Shown here one piece after another: positions 24,072 through 32,435 of a stretch of 40,409 nucleotides of DNA; within the stretch, counting starts at the first letter, position 1; each line of letters starts with the position of its first letter. Made by a program: the position numbers and the translations under genes. The notes under the pieces are model-generated. The model was given only the letters and a program-made list of their open reading frames with translations, did not search any database and was not told the origin of the DNA. Source of the DNA: Clostridia bacterium (GTDB lineage: Bacteria; Bacillota; Clostridia; UMGS1810); contig JAFQHQ010000137.1 of the NCBI GenBank assembly GCA_017397885.1, forward strand, positions 1 through 40,409. Direction: 5' to 3'.

Positions 24072-24638
24072 TTAAAGAATAATTGTTTTAAAATTGTTTT
24101 CGCAAACAAAAACCGAATATCTTTTTCCGGCATCAAGATGATGTTTTTCTGTTTTTACAAAAACATCATCAGTGCCGGATTTTTTCAATTCAATTGTATA
24201 TGTTCCCGGTAAAAATGCAACATATTCACTCACGTCCATAGGAGAAATATTGCAAATCACATTATGACCGTTGGCTGTCATATCCGAAGGCTTTGTTTTA
24301 GAATTTAACATGCATATTCGCAGATGAGCATATTTTGAGTCCACACTATCTGCTTTTTCTTCTATTGCATAAAGAGAAAGCGAATCACCGCTTCCCACTG
24401 CGCAAACAATGTGAAGAGTGTCGGGTTTTATATCTGCAAATGACGATGCAACAATTTCTTTGCTGTGAGCCTTGCATGCCTTAAATGTACAAGTGCCGTG
24501 TGCGGTTTTTCTGTATTCGCAAAAACTGCCCGGTTTTGCATCGGCAAATTCAAGTGTGTTAAACATATAAAAATCAATTCCGTCACAATCCGAAGCATTT
24601 AAAAACCGAATATATTGCCCGTGATTGTTATTTTGCAT
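24072..24638 (-). CDS. DUF4397-domain protein
   Basis: A 188-residue protein with two DUF4397-like halves: YIRFLNASDCDGIDFYMF to about residue 85, then AHLRICMLNS with VAFLPGTYTIELKKSG and GKRYSVFVCEN. These are beta-rich repeats resembling bacterial surface or envelope proteins, but there is no signal peptide. The start is ATG 24638, with AAGGA 10 bases upstream. It begins two bases beyond the stop codon of the upstream gene, so the two are translationally coupled. Genes of this type in spore formers have been suspected to be spore coat components; for this protein that is only a suggestion. Confidence 0.75.
   Translation of the reverse strand: MQNNNHGQYIRFLNASDCDGIDFYMFNTLEFADAKPGSFCEYRKTAHGTCTFKACKAHSKEIVASSFADIKPDTLHIVCAVGSGDSLSLYAIEEKADSVDSKYAHLRICMLNSKTKPSDMTANGHNVICNISPMDVSEYVAFLPGTYTIELKKSGTDDVFVKTEKHHLDAGKRYSVFVCENNFKTIIL
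24127..24185 (+). terminator. Terminator for the plus strand, inside the antisense DUF4397 gene
   Basis: CCGGCA (24127-24132) pairs with TGCCGG (24173-24178), and inside it GATGATGTTTTT (24137-24148) pairs with AAAAACATCATC (24159-24170). TTTTTT (24180-24185) follows. It would end transcripts of the FAD gene 116 bases after its stop codon. Confidence 0.7.
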
Positions 24639-24639
24639 A

Positions 24640-25983
24640 TTATTCACGTCCTTGTTCAAAAATTGTGTTGTCTTTTTGGCTTTTTGTTAAAGCAAGATCG
24701 TCAAAGTCCAAACTTTCAAACAGTTTAATGTTTTCTGTGTTCTCTTCGCCTATGTTGCTGTCACAATTAATTTTTTCGTTGTTTGTTTCACAGGTGTTTT
24801 CCTCCAATTGAGTATGTGGCTCATTTATCTTTGATGCATCTTTTTTAAATTTTACAAGTTCGTCGAGAAATATGCATATCTTGGATATGTCTTTTCCGAT
24901 TTTTTCTACTTCTTTTTCAATTGAAGATAACTTGTTTTCAAAAACAGACGGGTTAATATCTGCAAAGATTTTGTTGTCGTTTGGTTTGGAAAATTTAACA
25001 TTCATATTGTTTGTCCTTTCCTTGCGTTTTACCGATTCAAAATTGTCTGAAATAATGTTGTCAAAATAATTAATATCAATCTTATCCTGAACGGTGGGAC
25101 CTGAAAAATACAGTCCCGGTCTGATTCCTTTTTCCCTGTATGTGCTTCGTGATTTGTATTTTGTATTAATTTTTGGCTTGGAAAATGTTTTTCCTGCATC
25201 ATGGCTGACGACTTCCATCACAGCTCCGTTTTCAGACCATTGTACAACAACATAGTCGCCCATGGCAAAAACAGATGGCATACACTTTTTTTCAACTGCA
25301 AAGGTTATTATTTTTTCTGTGCCGTTTAAATCACTGAAAATGAGTGCGGTATAACCTTTTCTCATTGCCACATAAACCGAAAATGTCCGCTCACCGTTGC
25401 AAACACAAGCAAAGTCATACATTTCTTTATCGTTGCTCAAAATTCTGTCCGACGAATTTGAAATAAATTTTTCAAATGTTTTTTCAATAAATTCACCGTT
25501 CTCATTACGATAAAACAGCATCATTTTGTTTTGAGAATTAATGCCCGGACAATAGCTTTTTCTTGAATCGAGGGTGTCAATTACTTCGGGTGTTGCATAT
25601 AGGTTTGATGAAGAAAAAATGTGTTTTATGAGCATGTTTTTCCCTTTGTGTTCCATTGCATAAAACCCGCAAAGAATGCCTCTTTCCCATGTTAGACATA
25701 TGTTTGAGATTTTTGCGCTTTTGCTTTTACTTTTAAAAATAACATATTTTTTCCATTCTTCGGAATCATATTTTATGTATATGAGCGATCCGTCATTTGT
25801 TTGAATCAGAAAATGCATTCTTCCGTCTTCGTCACACACTCCGTCAAATTCATGTGAAGAATTTTCACATATAACGCTTTCGTTGCCGTTTGTTTCTGTC
25901 ATAATGAAGCGTGCTTGCTCGTCAACAGTAAATCTAAAAAGATTCTTTGTACTTTGCTTAATAATAATCGAGATTTTTATCAC
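24640..25983 (-). CDS. Uncharacterised beta-propeller-like protein with C-terminal coiled coil
   Basis: A 447-residue protein I cannot name. The first 290 residues consist of repeated beta-strand blocks (for example GRMHFLIQTNDGSLIYIKYD, GYTALIFSDLNG, VVVQWSENGAVMEVVSHDAGKTF) resembling propeller blades, including one Asp-box-like SHDAGKTF. A likely coiled coil follows at about 340-375 (NKLSSIEKEVEKIGKDISKI), then a very acidic, Asn/Glu-rich tail. No signal peptide is visible. The GTG at 25983 touches GGGA, so the start is uncertain. Its partner, the DUF4397 gene, is immediately downstream and overlapping in translation signals. Possibly a cell-surface or spore-associated pair. Confidence 0.65.
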   Translation of the reverse strand: MIKISIIIKQSTKNLFRFTVDEQARFIMTETNGNESVICENSSHEFDGVCDEDGRMHFLIQTNDGSLIYIKYDSEEWKKYVIFKSKSKSAKISNICLTWERGILCGFYAMEHKGKNMLIKHIFSSSNLYATPEVIDTLDSRKSYCPGINSQNKMMLFYRNENGEFIEKTFEKFISNSSDRILSNDKEMYDFACVCNGERTFSVYVAMRKGYTALIFSDLNGTEKIITFAVEKKCMPSVFAMGDYVVVQWSENGAVMEVVSHDAGKTFSKPKINTKYKSRSTYREKGIRPGLYFSGPTVQDKIDINYFDNIISDNFESVKRKERTNNMNVKFSKPNDNKIFADINPSVFENKLSSIEKEVEKIGKDISKICIFLDELVKFKKDASKINEPHTQLEENTCETNNEKINCDSNIGEENTENIKLFESLDFDDLALTKSQKDNTIFEQGRE

Positions 25984-26075
25984 TCCCTTGTCGGCTTATT
26001 AATGTTTATGCCTCATCTGAATAAATATTCATATATAAACATGTTTTGAAAATGCGGATATGGGCAATTTAACAA

Positions 26076-26104
26076 TTGAAAAAGAAAGAAGTTTGTTATA
26101 TAAT
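26076..26104 (+). promoter_or_regulatory. Promoter of murT-gatD
   Basis: TTGAAA (26076-26081) and TATAAT (26099-26104) are 17 bases apart, ahead of AAAGGA and the TTG start codon. Confidence 0.75.
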
Positions 26105-26135
26105 AAATTAAGATGAATAAAAAGGACTGATACAT

Positions 26136-27482
26136 TTGAAAAAAATCAAAAATATGATAGCCATAATGGTATGCAAATTTTTAACTTTTGCCAGCAAGCT
26201 CATGGGCAAAAAAGGTTCTTCCGGTCCGGGAGGAATAGCACTCAAAATTTCTCCCACGTTGCTTAAGGATTTGTCATCTCAAATTAAAGGTGACATAATT
26301 ATGGTGTGCGGTACAAACGGAAAAACAACAACGAATAACCTCATCTATTCACTTTTAAAATCTAAGGGTAAAACTGTTGTTTGTAATAATGTTGGAGCAA
26401 ACATGCTTCCCGGTGTGGCGTGTGCTTTCATCAACATGAGTACTGTTTTCGGAAGAATGAAAGCGGATTGTGCCTCCATTGAATGCGATGAAGCAAGTCT
26501 CAGACGTGTTGTGCCACATGTCAAGCCGACAATGGTTGTTGTTACAAATCTTTTTCGCGATCAGTTGGACCGTTACGGTGAAATTGAAATGACACTCGGA
26601 TATCTTGATGAAGCCATAGCAAAAGTACCCGATGTAAAGCTTGTGTTAAACGGTGATGACCCTGTGTCTGTGCAACTTGGAAAAGACAGAAAATGTATCA
26701 CTTTTGGCGTTGATGAAAATTGCAATGTTAATGTTCGAGAGAGCAAAGAGGGCAGGTTCTGTTTGAATTGTTCGCACGAACTTTCATACAATTACTATCA
26801 CTACAGTCAGCTTGGAGATTATTATTGTCCAAATTGCGGTTTCAAAAGACCTTCAATCGATTACGGAGCCAAAAATGTGTCAATGACAGACGGCATCAGC
26901 TTTGATATTGACGGTAAAATCAAAACAAAGCTTTCGGTTAATTATCGCGGTTTTTACAACATTTACAACATTCTTGCGTCGGTTGCTGTTTTGTGTGAAT
27001 GCAACGAAAGCTGTGATGGCATAAACAGCGTTTTTGATCTCTATAAGCCACAGATTGGCAGAATGGAATCGTTTATTATTGACGGCAAGCAAACGGTGCT
27101 TAATCTTGCCAAAAACCCTGCAGGATTCAATCAGGCAATAGCAACCGTCATGACGGATGTTCGTCCGAAAAGTGTTTTGATTGCCGTAAATGATGCGCCT
27201 TCCGATGGCAGAGATGTTTCCTGGCTATGGGATGTTGATTTTGAAAAGCTTAAAGAATCAAATGCTAAAAACATATTTGTTTCGGGAACACGAAAACATG
27301 ACCTTGCCGTTCGTCTTAAATATGGCGGGTTTGAAAACGTAACTGTTTGTGAAACAAGTCGTGACGATTTAAAAACAATAATTTCGTCTGATGGCGACAT
27401 ATGCTATATGCTTGTTAACTATACCGTACTTTTTGAAACACAAAGCAATCTGAAAGCGCTTGAAGGAGGAAAAAGCAAATGA
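26136..27482 (+). CDS. murT: Lipid II isoglutaminyl synthase subunit MurT
   Basis: A 448-residue Mur-ligase-like ATPase. With GatD it amidates the D-glutamate of the peptidoglycan stem peptide on lipid II. The P-loop is CGTNGKTTTNNL. A four-cysteine zinc ribbon (CLNCS ... CPNCG) is inserted in the central domain, as in known MurT. The C-terminal DUF1727 part contains NDAPSDGRDVSWLWDVDFE with the essential aspartate. The start is a TTG at 26136 with AAAGGA 9 bases upstream. ATG 26154 is an alternative. It overlaps gatD by 4 bases. Confidence 0.93.
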   Translation: MKKIKNMIAIMVCKFLTFASKLMGKKGSSGPGGIALKISPTLLKDLSSQIKGDIIMVCGTNGKTTTNNLIYSLLKSKGKTVVCNNVGANMLPGVACAFINMSTVFGRMKADCASIECDEASLRRVVPHVKPTMVVVTNLFRDQLDRYGEIEMTLGYLDEAIAKVPDVKLVLNGDDPVSVQLGKDRKCITFGVDENCNVNVRESKEGRFCLNCSHELSYNYYHYSQLGDYYCPNCGFKRPSIDYGAKNVSMTDGISFDIDGKIKTKLSVNYRGFYNIYNILASVAVLCECNESCDGINSVFDLYKPQIGRMESFIIDGKQTVLNLAKNPAGFNQAIATVMTDVRPKSVLIAVNDAPSDGRDVSWLWDVDFEKLKESNAKNIFVSGTRKHDLAVRLKYGGFENVTVCETSRDDLKTIISSDGDICYMLVNYTVLFETQSNLKALEGGKSK

Positions 27483-28195
27483 AAATTACAATAGCTCATC
27501 TTTTTCCCGATTTGCTTAACCTCTACGGTGATTTGGGAAACATTGCGTCATTGACATATCGCATGCAAAAACGAGGATTTGAAGTTTGTGTTAAAGAATA
27601 TGCAATTGACGAAAAAATTGATTTTGAAAATACAGACATAATTTATCTTGGCGGTGGTGCTGAAAAAGAGCAGGTAACTGTTTGCACAAAGCTTTTTGAA
27701 CAAAAAGATGAATTTGAAAATTACATCTCAAATGACGGTGTTATGCTTGCAACCTGCACAGGTTTCGAAATTTTGGGCAATTCTTTCGAAACCGAATCCG
27801 AAACCCACAAAGGTCTTGGAATAATTGATATTAAGTGTGTTCACGGTAAAGAACGTTTTATTGATGATGTTATTGTTGAATGTGATTTAATCGGCACTAC
27901 GGTTGTAGGTTTTGAAAATCACATTTCACGCATATTTTGCGGCAACATAAAACCTTTGGGAAAAGTTTTGCACGGCAGCGGTAACAACGGAGAAGATAAA
28001 ACTGAGGGTGCAATTTTTAAAAATCTTGTTGCCACTTCTCTTCACGGTCCGCTTCTTCCCAAAAACCCCAAGCTTACCGATTGGCTCATCTCAAAAATTC
28101 TTGAAAGAAAAGGGGAGAGCTCATCTCTTGCTCCGCTTGACGACAGCGAGGAGAATGCCGCTCATGGCTACATTACGGACCGCTTTTTAAAATGA
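27479..28195 (+). CDS. gatD: Lipid II isoglutaminyl synthase glutaminase subunit GatD
   Basis: A 238-residue class I glutamine amidotransferase that releases ammonia from glutamine and passes it to MurT. The nucleophile is Cys93 in LATCTGFEILG, and the catalytic His189 is in SLHGPLLPKNP. YLGGGAEKEQ near residue 60 is a further family block. The ATG overlaps the murT stop in ATGA, which keeps the two subunits at equal levels. The pair implies amidated peptidoglycan, which favours cross-linking and lowers recognition by lysozyme in other Gram-positive bacteria. Confidence 0.94.
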   Translation: MKITIAHLFPDLLNLYGDLGNIASLTYRMQKRGFEVCVKEYAIDEKIDFENTDIIYLGGGAEKEQVTVCTKLFEQKDEFENYISNDGVMLATCTGFEILGNSFETESETHKGLGIIDIKCVHGKERFIDDVIVECDLIGTTVVGFENHISRIFCGNIKPLGKVLHGSGNNGEDKTEGAIFKNLVATSLHGPLLPKNPKLTDWLISKILERKGESSSLAPLDDSEENAAHGYITDRFLK

Positions 28196-28283
28196 TTGAT
28201 TTTAATGGCTGTTTATTGGTTGAAACTGTCAAAGAATACGGCAAATTTTATACTTTTTCATTAATTATTATGCAAAAAAATTA

Positions 28284-28312
28284 TTGACAACAAAAACATG
28301 CTGTGTTATAAT
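28284..28312 (+). promoter_or_regulatory. Consensus promoter of rplU-prp-rpmA
   Basis: TTGACA (28284-28289) and TATAAT (28307-28312) are perfect hexamers with a 17-base spacer, as expected for a strongly expressed ribosomal protein operon. Confidence 0.9.
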
Positions 28313-28319
28313 TTTATGG

Positions 28320-28395
28320 TAACCGCGCAAAGATGGTCGCAAACTTGATTTATATCAATACCTGACTTTGGCGAGATTGGATGAGGGAGGTGCTC
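28320..28395 (+). ncRNA. Putative L21 leader
   Basis: The rplU leader is about 80 bases with possible stems CGCAAAG (28326-28332) with CTTTGGCG (28366-28373, one bulge) and TTGAT (28345-28349) with ATCAA (28354-28358). An L21 leader family is known upstream of rplU in Firmicutes. I cannot confirm a covariance match here. Confidence 0.5.
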
Positions 28396-28400
28396 AAACT

Positions 28401-28709
28401 ATGTACGCTATTATCGTAACAGGAGGCAAGCAGTACAAAGTTTCCGAAGGTGATGTTCTTTTCATTGAGAAACTTGATGCTGCAGAAGGCGATGCTGTTA
28501 AATTTGACAAGGTTCTTGCAATCGGCGGCGAAAAAACCGTCATCGGTACACCCGTTGTAGAAGGCGCAAGCGTTGATGCAAAGGTTGTTGCTAACGGCAA
28601 GGGCAAGAAAGTAATCGTTTTCAAATATAAGCCCAAAAAAGGCGAAAAGACCAAACAGGGTCACAGACAGCCTTTCACAAAAGTTCAGATTGAAAAGATC
28701 AACGGTTAA
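28401..28709 (+). CDS. rplU: Large ribosomal subunit protein bL21
   Basis: A 102-residue ribosomal protein of the 50S subunit. The start [18 protein letters not shown] and the basic C-terminus ([17 protein letters not shown]) are diagnostic. GGGAGGTG precedes the ATG. An in-frame ATG at 28368 lies in the structured leader and is not used in the family. The gene is followed by prp and rpmA in the order usual for Firmicutes. Confidence 0.97.
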   Translation: MYAIIVTGGKQYKVSEGDVLFIEKLDAAEGDAVKFDKVLAIGGEKTVIGTPVVEGASVDAKVVANGKGKKVIVFKYKPKKGEKTKQGHRQPFTKVQIEKING

Positions 28710-28711
28710 TC

Positions 28712-29038
28712 ATGATTAAGGTTGATATTTTCAGAAAAAACAGCAATATAGTCAAGCTCGAAATGGACGGTCATTCCGGATACAACGACGGTGACGATAT
28801 TGTTTGTGCATCCGCTTCATCTGTTGCGTTTGCAATTGCCAACGGCATTGAAAACGTTACAAATGTAAAGTTTGGATATGAGACGGGAGACGGTTATCTT
28901 CTTATCGTGCTTCCCGATGACTTAAATAAAGACGAGCAGGACAAGGTATCAATTTTAACCGAGACTTTTGCTCTTTTCATAAAAGAGCTTGAGAGTCAGT
29001 ATCCTGCAAATGTCCAGGTTACCGAATTGGAGGTGTAA
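28712..29038 (+). CDS. prp: Ribosomal-processing cysteine protease Prp
   Basis: A 108-residue protease that removes the N-terminal extension of bL27. The catalytic pair is His21 in MDGHSGY and Cys32 in DIVCASASS. It lies between rplU and rpmA, two bases after the rplU stop codon. Presence of Prp fits the extended bL27 encoded next. Confidence 0.95.
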   Translation: MIKVDIFRKNSNIVKLEMDGHSGYNDGDDIVCASASSVAFAIANGIENVTNVKFGYETGDGYLLIVLPDDLNKDEQDKVSILTETFALFIKELESQYPANVQVTELEV

Positions 29039-29041
29039 TAA

Positions 29042-29326
29042 ATGTTTGCATTAAACATTCAGTTGTTCGCGCATAAAAAAGGTATGGGTTCAACAAAGAA
29101 CGGCCGTGATTCCGAGTCCAAGAGACTTGGTGTTAAAAAAGGTGACGGTCAGTATGTTCTCTCCGGCAACATTCTTGTAAGACAGAGAGGAACAAAAATC
29201 CATCCCGGTATCAATGTTAAAAAAGGCAGCGACGATACACTCTTTGCAGTAGTTAACGGAAAAGTTAAATTCGAAAGAGTTGGTAAAGACAAGAAACAGG
29301 TCAGCGTATACGAGATTGCTGAGTAA
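29042..29326 (+). CDS. rpmA: Large ribosomal subunit protein bL27, extended form
   Basis: A 94-residue ribosomal protein whose N-terminal tail reaches the peptidyl transferase centre. It begins [20 protein letters not shown]. The first nine residues are an extension cut off by Prp after Phe9, leaving AHKKG. The recognition segment here is [11 protein letters not shown]; the commonly described form is LNLQFFAHKKG. The remaining sequence is standard. GGAGG precedes the ATG. Confidence 0.97.
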   Translation: MFALNIQLFAHKKGMGSTKNGRDSESKRLGVKKGDGQYVLSGNILVRQRGTKIHPGINVKKGSDDTLFAVVNGKVKFERVGKDKKQVSVYEIAE

Positions 29327-29347
29327 TACATTGAATAATTAAAAATG

Positions 29348-29385
29348 AAATCTCAGGTGCGACTGCGCTTGAGATTTTCTTTTTG
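29348..29385 (+). terminator. Terminator after rpmA
   Basis: AAATCTCA (29348-29355) pairs with TGAGATTT (29370-29377), and a T-rich run (TTCTTTTTG) follows. The T-run doubles as the left arm of the long inverted repeat ahead of obg. Confidence 0.7.
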
Positions 29386-29451
29386 ATTAATAAACACTTG
29401 ATATGAAAATAATATTATGACTAAATTTGATTGCTTATTAATCAAAAAGAA
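29377..29451. repeat. 17-base inverted repeat upstream of obg
   Basis: The arms at 29377-29393 and 29435-29451 (core CTTTTTGATTAATAA) are perfect reverse complements, separated by 41 bases. The right arm ends 4 bases before the obg ribosome binding site. The left arm begins in the rpmA terminator. It may shape obg expression as a stem or a binding site, or be a footprint of a repeat. Confidence 0.6.
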
Positions 29452-29471
29452 GGAATAAGGAGGAATGTAAA

Positions 29472-30749
29472 ATGCTGGCAGATACAGCAAATATATATGT
29501 TGAAGCAGGGAACGGCGGTCACGGTCTTGTTTCGTTCCACCGAGAAAAATATGTTGCCGCAGGCGGACCCGACGGGGGAGACGGCGGTCACGGCGGAGAT
29601 GTAATCTTTGTTGTTGACGAAAAGCTTTCAACTCTTATGGATTTCCGCTACAGACGTCACTACAAAGCACAGAACGGAGAAGACGGAAAAGCCGCCAAAT
29701 CCAGCGGTAAAAACGGTCAGAATCTTGTTGTTAAGGTTCCTGCGGGTACAATCATAAAAGACGCTGAAACAGGCAAAATTATTGCCGACATGAAACAGAT
29801 TGGTCAGGAATTTGTTGTTGCCAAAGGTGGAAACGGTGGCTGGGGAAACTGTCACTTTGCAACGGCTACCCGCCAGATTCCGCGTTTTGCAAAAAGCGGA
29901 ACCGAGGGAGAAAAAAGAGACATTGTTCTTGAACTTAAACTTCTTGCCGATGTTGGTCTTGTGGGATTTCCAAATGTGGGAAAATCCACGCTTCTTTCTG
30001 TTGTAAGTGATGCAAGACCCAAAATTGCAAACTATCACTTTACAACGCTCGAACCAAATCTCGGTGTTGTTGATATGGGCGTCGGTAGAAGCTTTGTAAT
30101 GGCAGACATTCCCGGTATCATTGAAGGTGCCAGCGAAGGCATTGGTCTCGGACATGAATTTTTGCGTCATGTTGAACGCACAAGACTTCTCATTCATGTT
30201 GTTGATGCATCGGGCATCGAGGGCAGAAATCCCGTTGAAGATTTTGATCTTATTAATAAAGAGATTGAAATGTACAATCCAACCCTTGCCACACGTACTC
30301 AAATTGTTGCGGCAAACAAAAAGGATCTTGTTTTTGACAGCAGCATTTATGATGAATTTTGCAAAGAAATGGAAAACAGGGGCTACAAAGTTTTTCAGAT
30401 TTCGGCGGCAACCAATACGGGAGTTTCCGATCTTATGAACTATGTTGCTTCAATTCTTGATGACATTCCCGTGCCTGTGCTCTTTGAAGAAGACGATGAA
30501 GAAATTCAGGTTATTTCTTATGAAGAAGAAGCACCTTTCACCATCAGAGTTGAAAATGGGGTGTACATTGTTGAAGGCAGATGGCTCAAACGTCTCCTTG
30601 GCTCAACAAATTTTGAAGATAACGAATCACTTCAGTATTTTCAGAATTCTCTTCGCAAAAAAGGTGTTATCAAAGCTTTGGAAAAGCTTGGTATCAACGA
30701 GGGTGACCCGGTTCAGATGTATGAAGTTGAATTTGATTATATAAAATAA
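29472..30749 (+). CDS. obg: GTPase Obg (CgtA)
   Basis: A 425-residue GTPase acting in 50S ribosome assembly and stress control. The glycine-rich Obg fold (GNGGHGLVSF, GGPDGGDGGHGGD) spans about 1-158. The G domain has GFPNVGKSTLLS (G1), DIPGIIEGAS (G3), NKKD (G4) and SAAT (G5). A C-terminal OCT domain completes the Gram-positive form. GGAGG precedes the ATG. obg follows rplU-prp-rpmA as usual, but a terminator and a long inverted repeat separate them. Confidence 0.97.
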   Translation: MLADTANIYVEAGNGGHGLVSFHREKYVAAGGPDGGDGGHGGDVIFVVDEKLSTLMDFRYRRHYKAQNGEDGKAAKSSGKNGQNLVVKVPAGTIIKDAETGKIIADMKQIGQEFVVAKGGNGGWGNCHFATATRQIPRFAKSGTEGEKRDIVLELKLLADVGLVGFPNVGKSTLLSVVSDARPKIANYHFTTLEPNLGVVDMGVGRSFVMADIPGIIEGASEGIGLGHEFLRHVERTRLLIHVVDASGIEGRNPVEDFDLINKEIEMYNPTLATRTQIVAANKKDLVFDSSIYDEFCKEMENRGYKVFQISAATNTGVSDLMNYVASILDDIPVPVLFEEDDEEIQVISYEEEAPFTIRVENGVYIVEGRWLKRLLGSTNFEDNESLQYFQNSLRKKGVIKALEKLGINEGDPVQMYEVEFDYIK

Positions 30750-30763
30750 CATTACAAACATAT

Positions 30764-30802
30764 AAAAAACCGTGAACATCATTGATTTGTTCACGGTTTT
30801 TT
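30764..30802. terminator. Bidirectional terminator between obg and accA
   Basis: AAAAAACCGTGAACA (30764-30778) and TGTTCACGGTTTTTT (30788-30802) form a perfect stem, with T-runs in both reading directions. It ends both obg and the convergent fatty acid operon. Confidence 0.93.
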
Positions 30803-30805
30803 GAA

Positions 30806-31588
30806 TCATCTTCCGATTTTTCTGAATTTTTCGTATCTTTGGTCAAGCAGTTCTTTGGTTGACATTTTCTTTAATTCTTTTATTTCTTCATAAATATATT
30901 TTTTGAGATTGTCACATATTTCTTCGTTTGTCAGGTCTTTTTCATCAACAATTTTTTCAATAACATCAAATTCTTTCAAATCCTGAGCAGTGAGTTTCAA
31001 AACATCTGCCGCATCGCTTGCTTTGGTTGCATCTTTCCAGAGGATTGTTGCACATCCTTCGGGGGAAATAACAGAATATACAGAGTTTTCAAGCATACAT
31101 ACTCTGTTTCCCACACCAAGTGCCAATGCACCGCCACTTCCGCCTTCGCCTACAATTACCGAAATTATCGGTGCTTTAATACCCATCATTTCATAAAGAT
31201 TTTCGGCAATTGCTTCGCCTTGACCTCTTTCTTCCGCATCAATGCCACAGTATGCACCGGAGCTTCCGATGAAGCAAATTATGGGACGGTTAAATTTTTC
31301 GGCATTTTTCATCAGTCTCAAAGCTTTTCTGTAGCCTTCGGGGGTGGGGCATCCGAAATGTCTTTTAATTCTTTCTTCAATGGTGTCACCGCGCTCCATG
31401 GCGATAACCGTAACGGGTTCACCGTTTAAAAATCCAACCCCTGCGACAATTGCACCGTCATCTCCAAAGCGTCTGTCACCGTGGAGTTCAACAAAGTTGT
31501 CAATCATATTTTTTATAAAGTATCCACCCATAGGTCTTTTGTTACCTCTTGCGGCAGCCACCTTTTCATATGCTGTTAAATTACTCAT
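30806..31588 (-). CDS. accA: Acetyl-CoA carboxylase carboxyltransferase subunit alpha
   Basis: A 260-residue subunit that with AccD moves the carboxyl group from biotin to acetyl-CoA, forming malonyl-CoA for fatty acid synthesis. Crotonase-fold blocks include FVELHGDRRFGDD, GSSGAYCGIDAEERGQ, GEGGSGGALALG and VISPEGCA. It is a short form lacking most of the N-terminal extension of the E. coli protein, as is usual in Firmicutes. It is the last gene of the operon, 15 bases after accD, and shares a terminator with obg. Confidence 0.95.
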   Translation of the reverse strand: MSNLTAYEKVAAARGNKRPMGGYFIKNMIDNFVELHGDRRFGDDGAIVAGVGFLNGEPVTVIAMERGDTIEERIKRHFGCPTPEGYRKALRLMKNAEKFNRPIICFIGSSGAYCGIDAEERGQGEAIAENLYEMMGIKAPIISVIVGEGGSGGALALGVGNRVCMLENSVYSVISPEGCATILWKDATKASDAADVLKLTAQDLKEFDVIEKIVDEKDLTNEEICDNLKKYIYEEIKELKKMSTKELLDQRYEKFRKIGR

Positions 31589-31603
31589 TTTATATCCTCC
31601 CGT

Positions 31604-32419
31604 TTATGCTTTGGCGTGAATAGCGAGAAGATTTGACAGGGTGTCTTTCAAATCTTTTCTATCAACAATTGCATCAATAAATCCGTGTTCAAGCAAAAAT
31701 TCCGCTCTTTGAAATCCCTTGGGAAGCTTTTCACCGGTTGTTTGTTCAATTACCCTTGCACCTGCAAATCCTATAAGAGCTTTTGGCTCTGCAAGAATGA
31801 TGTCGCCAAGCATTCCGAAGCTTGCTGTGATGCCTCCTGTGGTGGGGTCTGTCAGAACAGGTATGTAGAGAAGACCGGCGTCGTTGTGACGCTTAACTGC
31901 GCCGCTTACCTTTGCCATTTGCATGAGAGAGATGATACCCTCCTGCATTCTTGCACCGCCGGATGTTACAAAACCAACAACAGGCAGTTTTTCGGTTGTT
32001 GCTTTTTCAAAAAGTCTTGTGATTTTTTCGCCCACAACACTTCCCATACTTGCCATCATAAATGCCGAATCCATGACAAAAATTGCTGTTTTTTTGCCTC
32101 CGATGGAGCATGTTCCGCAAACAACTGCTTCGTTTAATCCTGTTGCTTTTTTTGCTTTTTCAAGTTTTTCGTCATATTCGGGGAAATTAATAATGTTATT
32201 ACTTGTGAGTTCTTCGTCAACAGGGGAGAATGTTTCAGCATCGCAAATTGCTTCGAGTCTTTCAAATGCATTCATTCTCATATATGCATTGCATTTGGGG
32301 CATATGATATGATTTGCTTTCAAATCGGAATATTTAATTTCTTCATTGCATTTTTTGCAAATTCTCGGCTCTTGGGAATCTTTTCCGAATAAGCCTTTAA
32401 AAAAATCTTTCAAACTCAT
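31604..32419 (-). CDS. accD: Acetyl-CoA carboxylase carboxyltransferase subunit beta
   Basis: A 271-residue partner of AccA. The N-terminal zinc ribbon uses Cys21, Cys24, Cys40 and Cys43. The crotonase-fold body includes [13 protein letters not shown]-like [12 protein letters not shown] and [11 protein letters not shown]. Together they form the carboxyltransferase heterotetramer. The biotin carrier (AccB) and biotin carboxylase (AccC), needed for the first half-reaction, are not encoded in this operon. The gene follows fabZ by 16 bases. Confidence 0.95.
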   Translation of the reverse strand: MSLKDFFKGLFGKDSQEPRICKKCNEEIKYSDLKANHIICPKCNAYMRMNAFERLEAICDAETFSPVDEELTSNNIINFPEYDEKLEKAKKATGLNEAVVCGTCSIGGKKTAIFVMDSAFMMASMGSVVGEKITRLFEKATTEKLPVVGFVTSGGARMQEGIISLMQMAKVSGAVKRHNDAGLLYIPVLTDPTTGGITASFGMLGDIILAEPKALIGFAGARVIEQTTGEKLPKGFQRAEFLLEHGFIDAIVDRKDLKDTLSNLLAIHAKA

Positions 32420-32435
32420 TTTAATACCTCACAAA

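Noticed and set aside
28368-28400. Eleven-residue extension of bL21
   Set aside because: The family starts at MYAII, the GGGAGGTG site lies directly ahead of 28401, and the extension falls in the structured leader.
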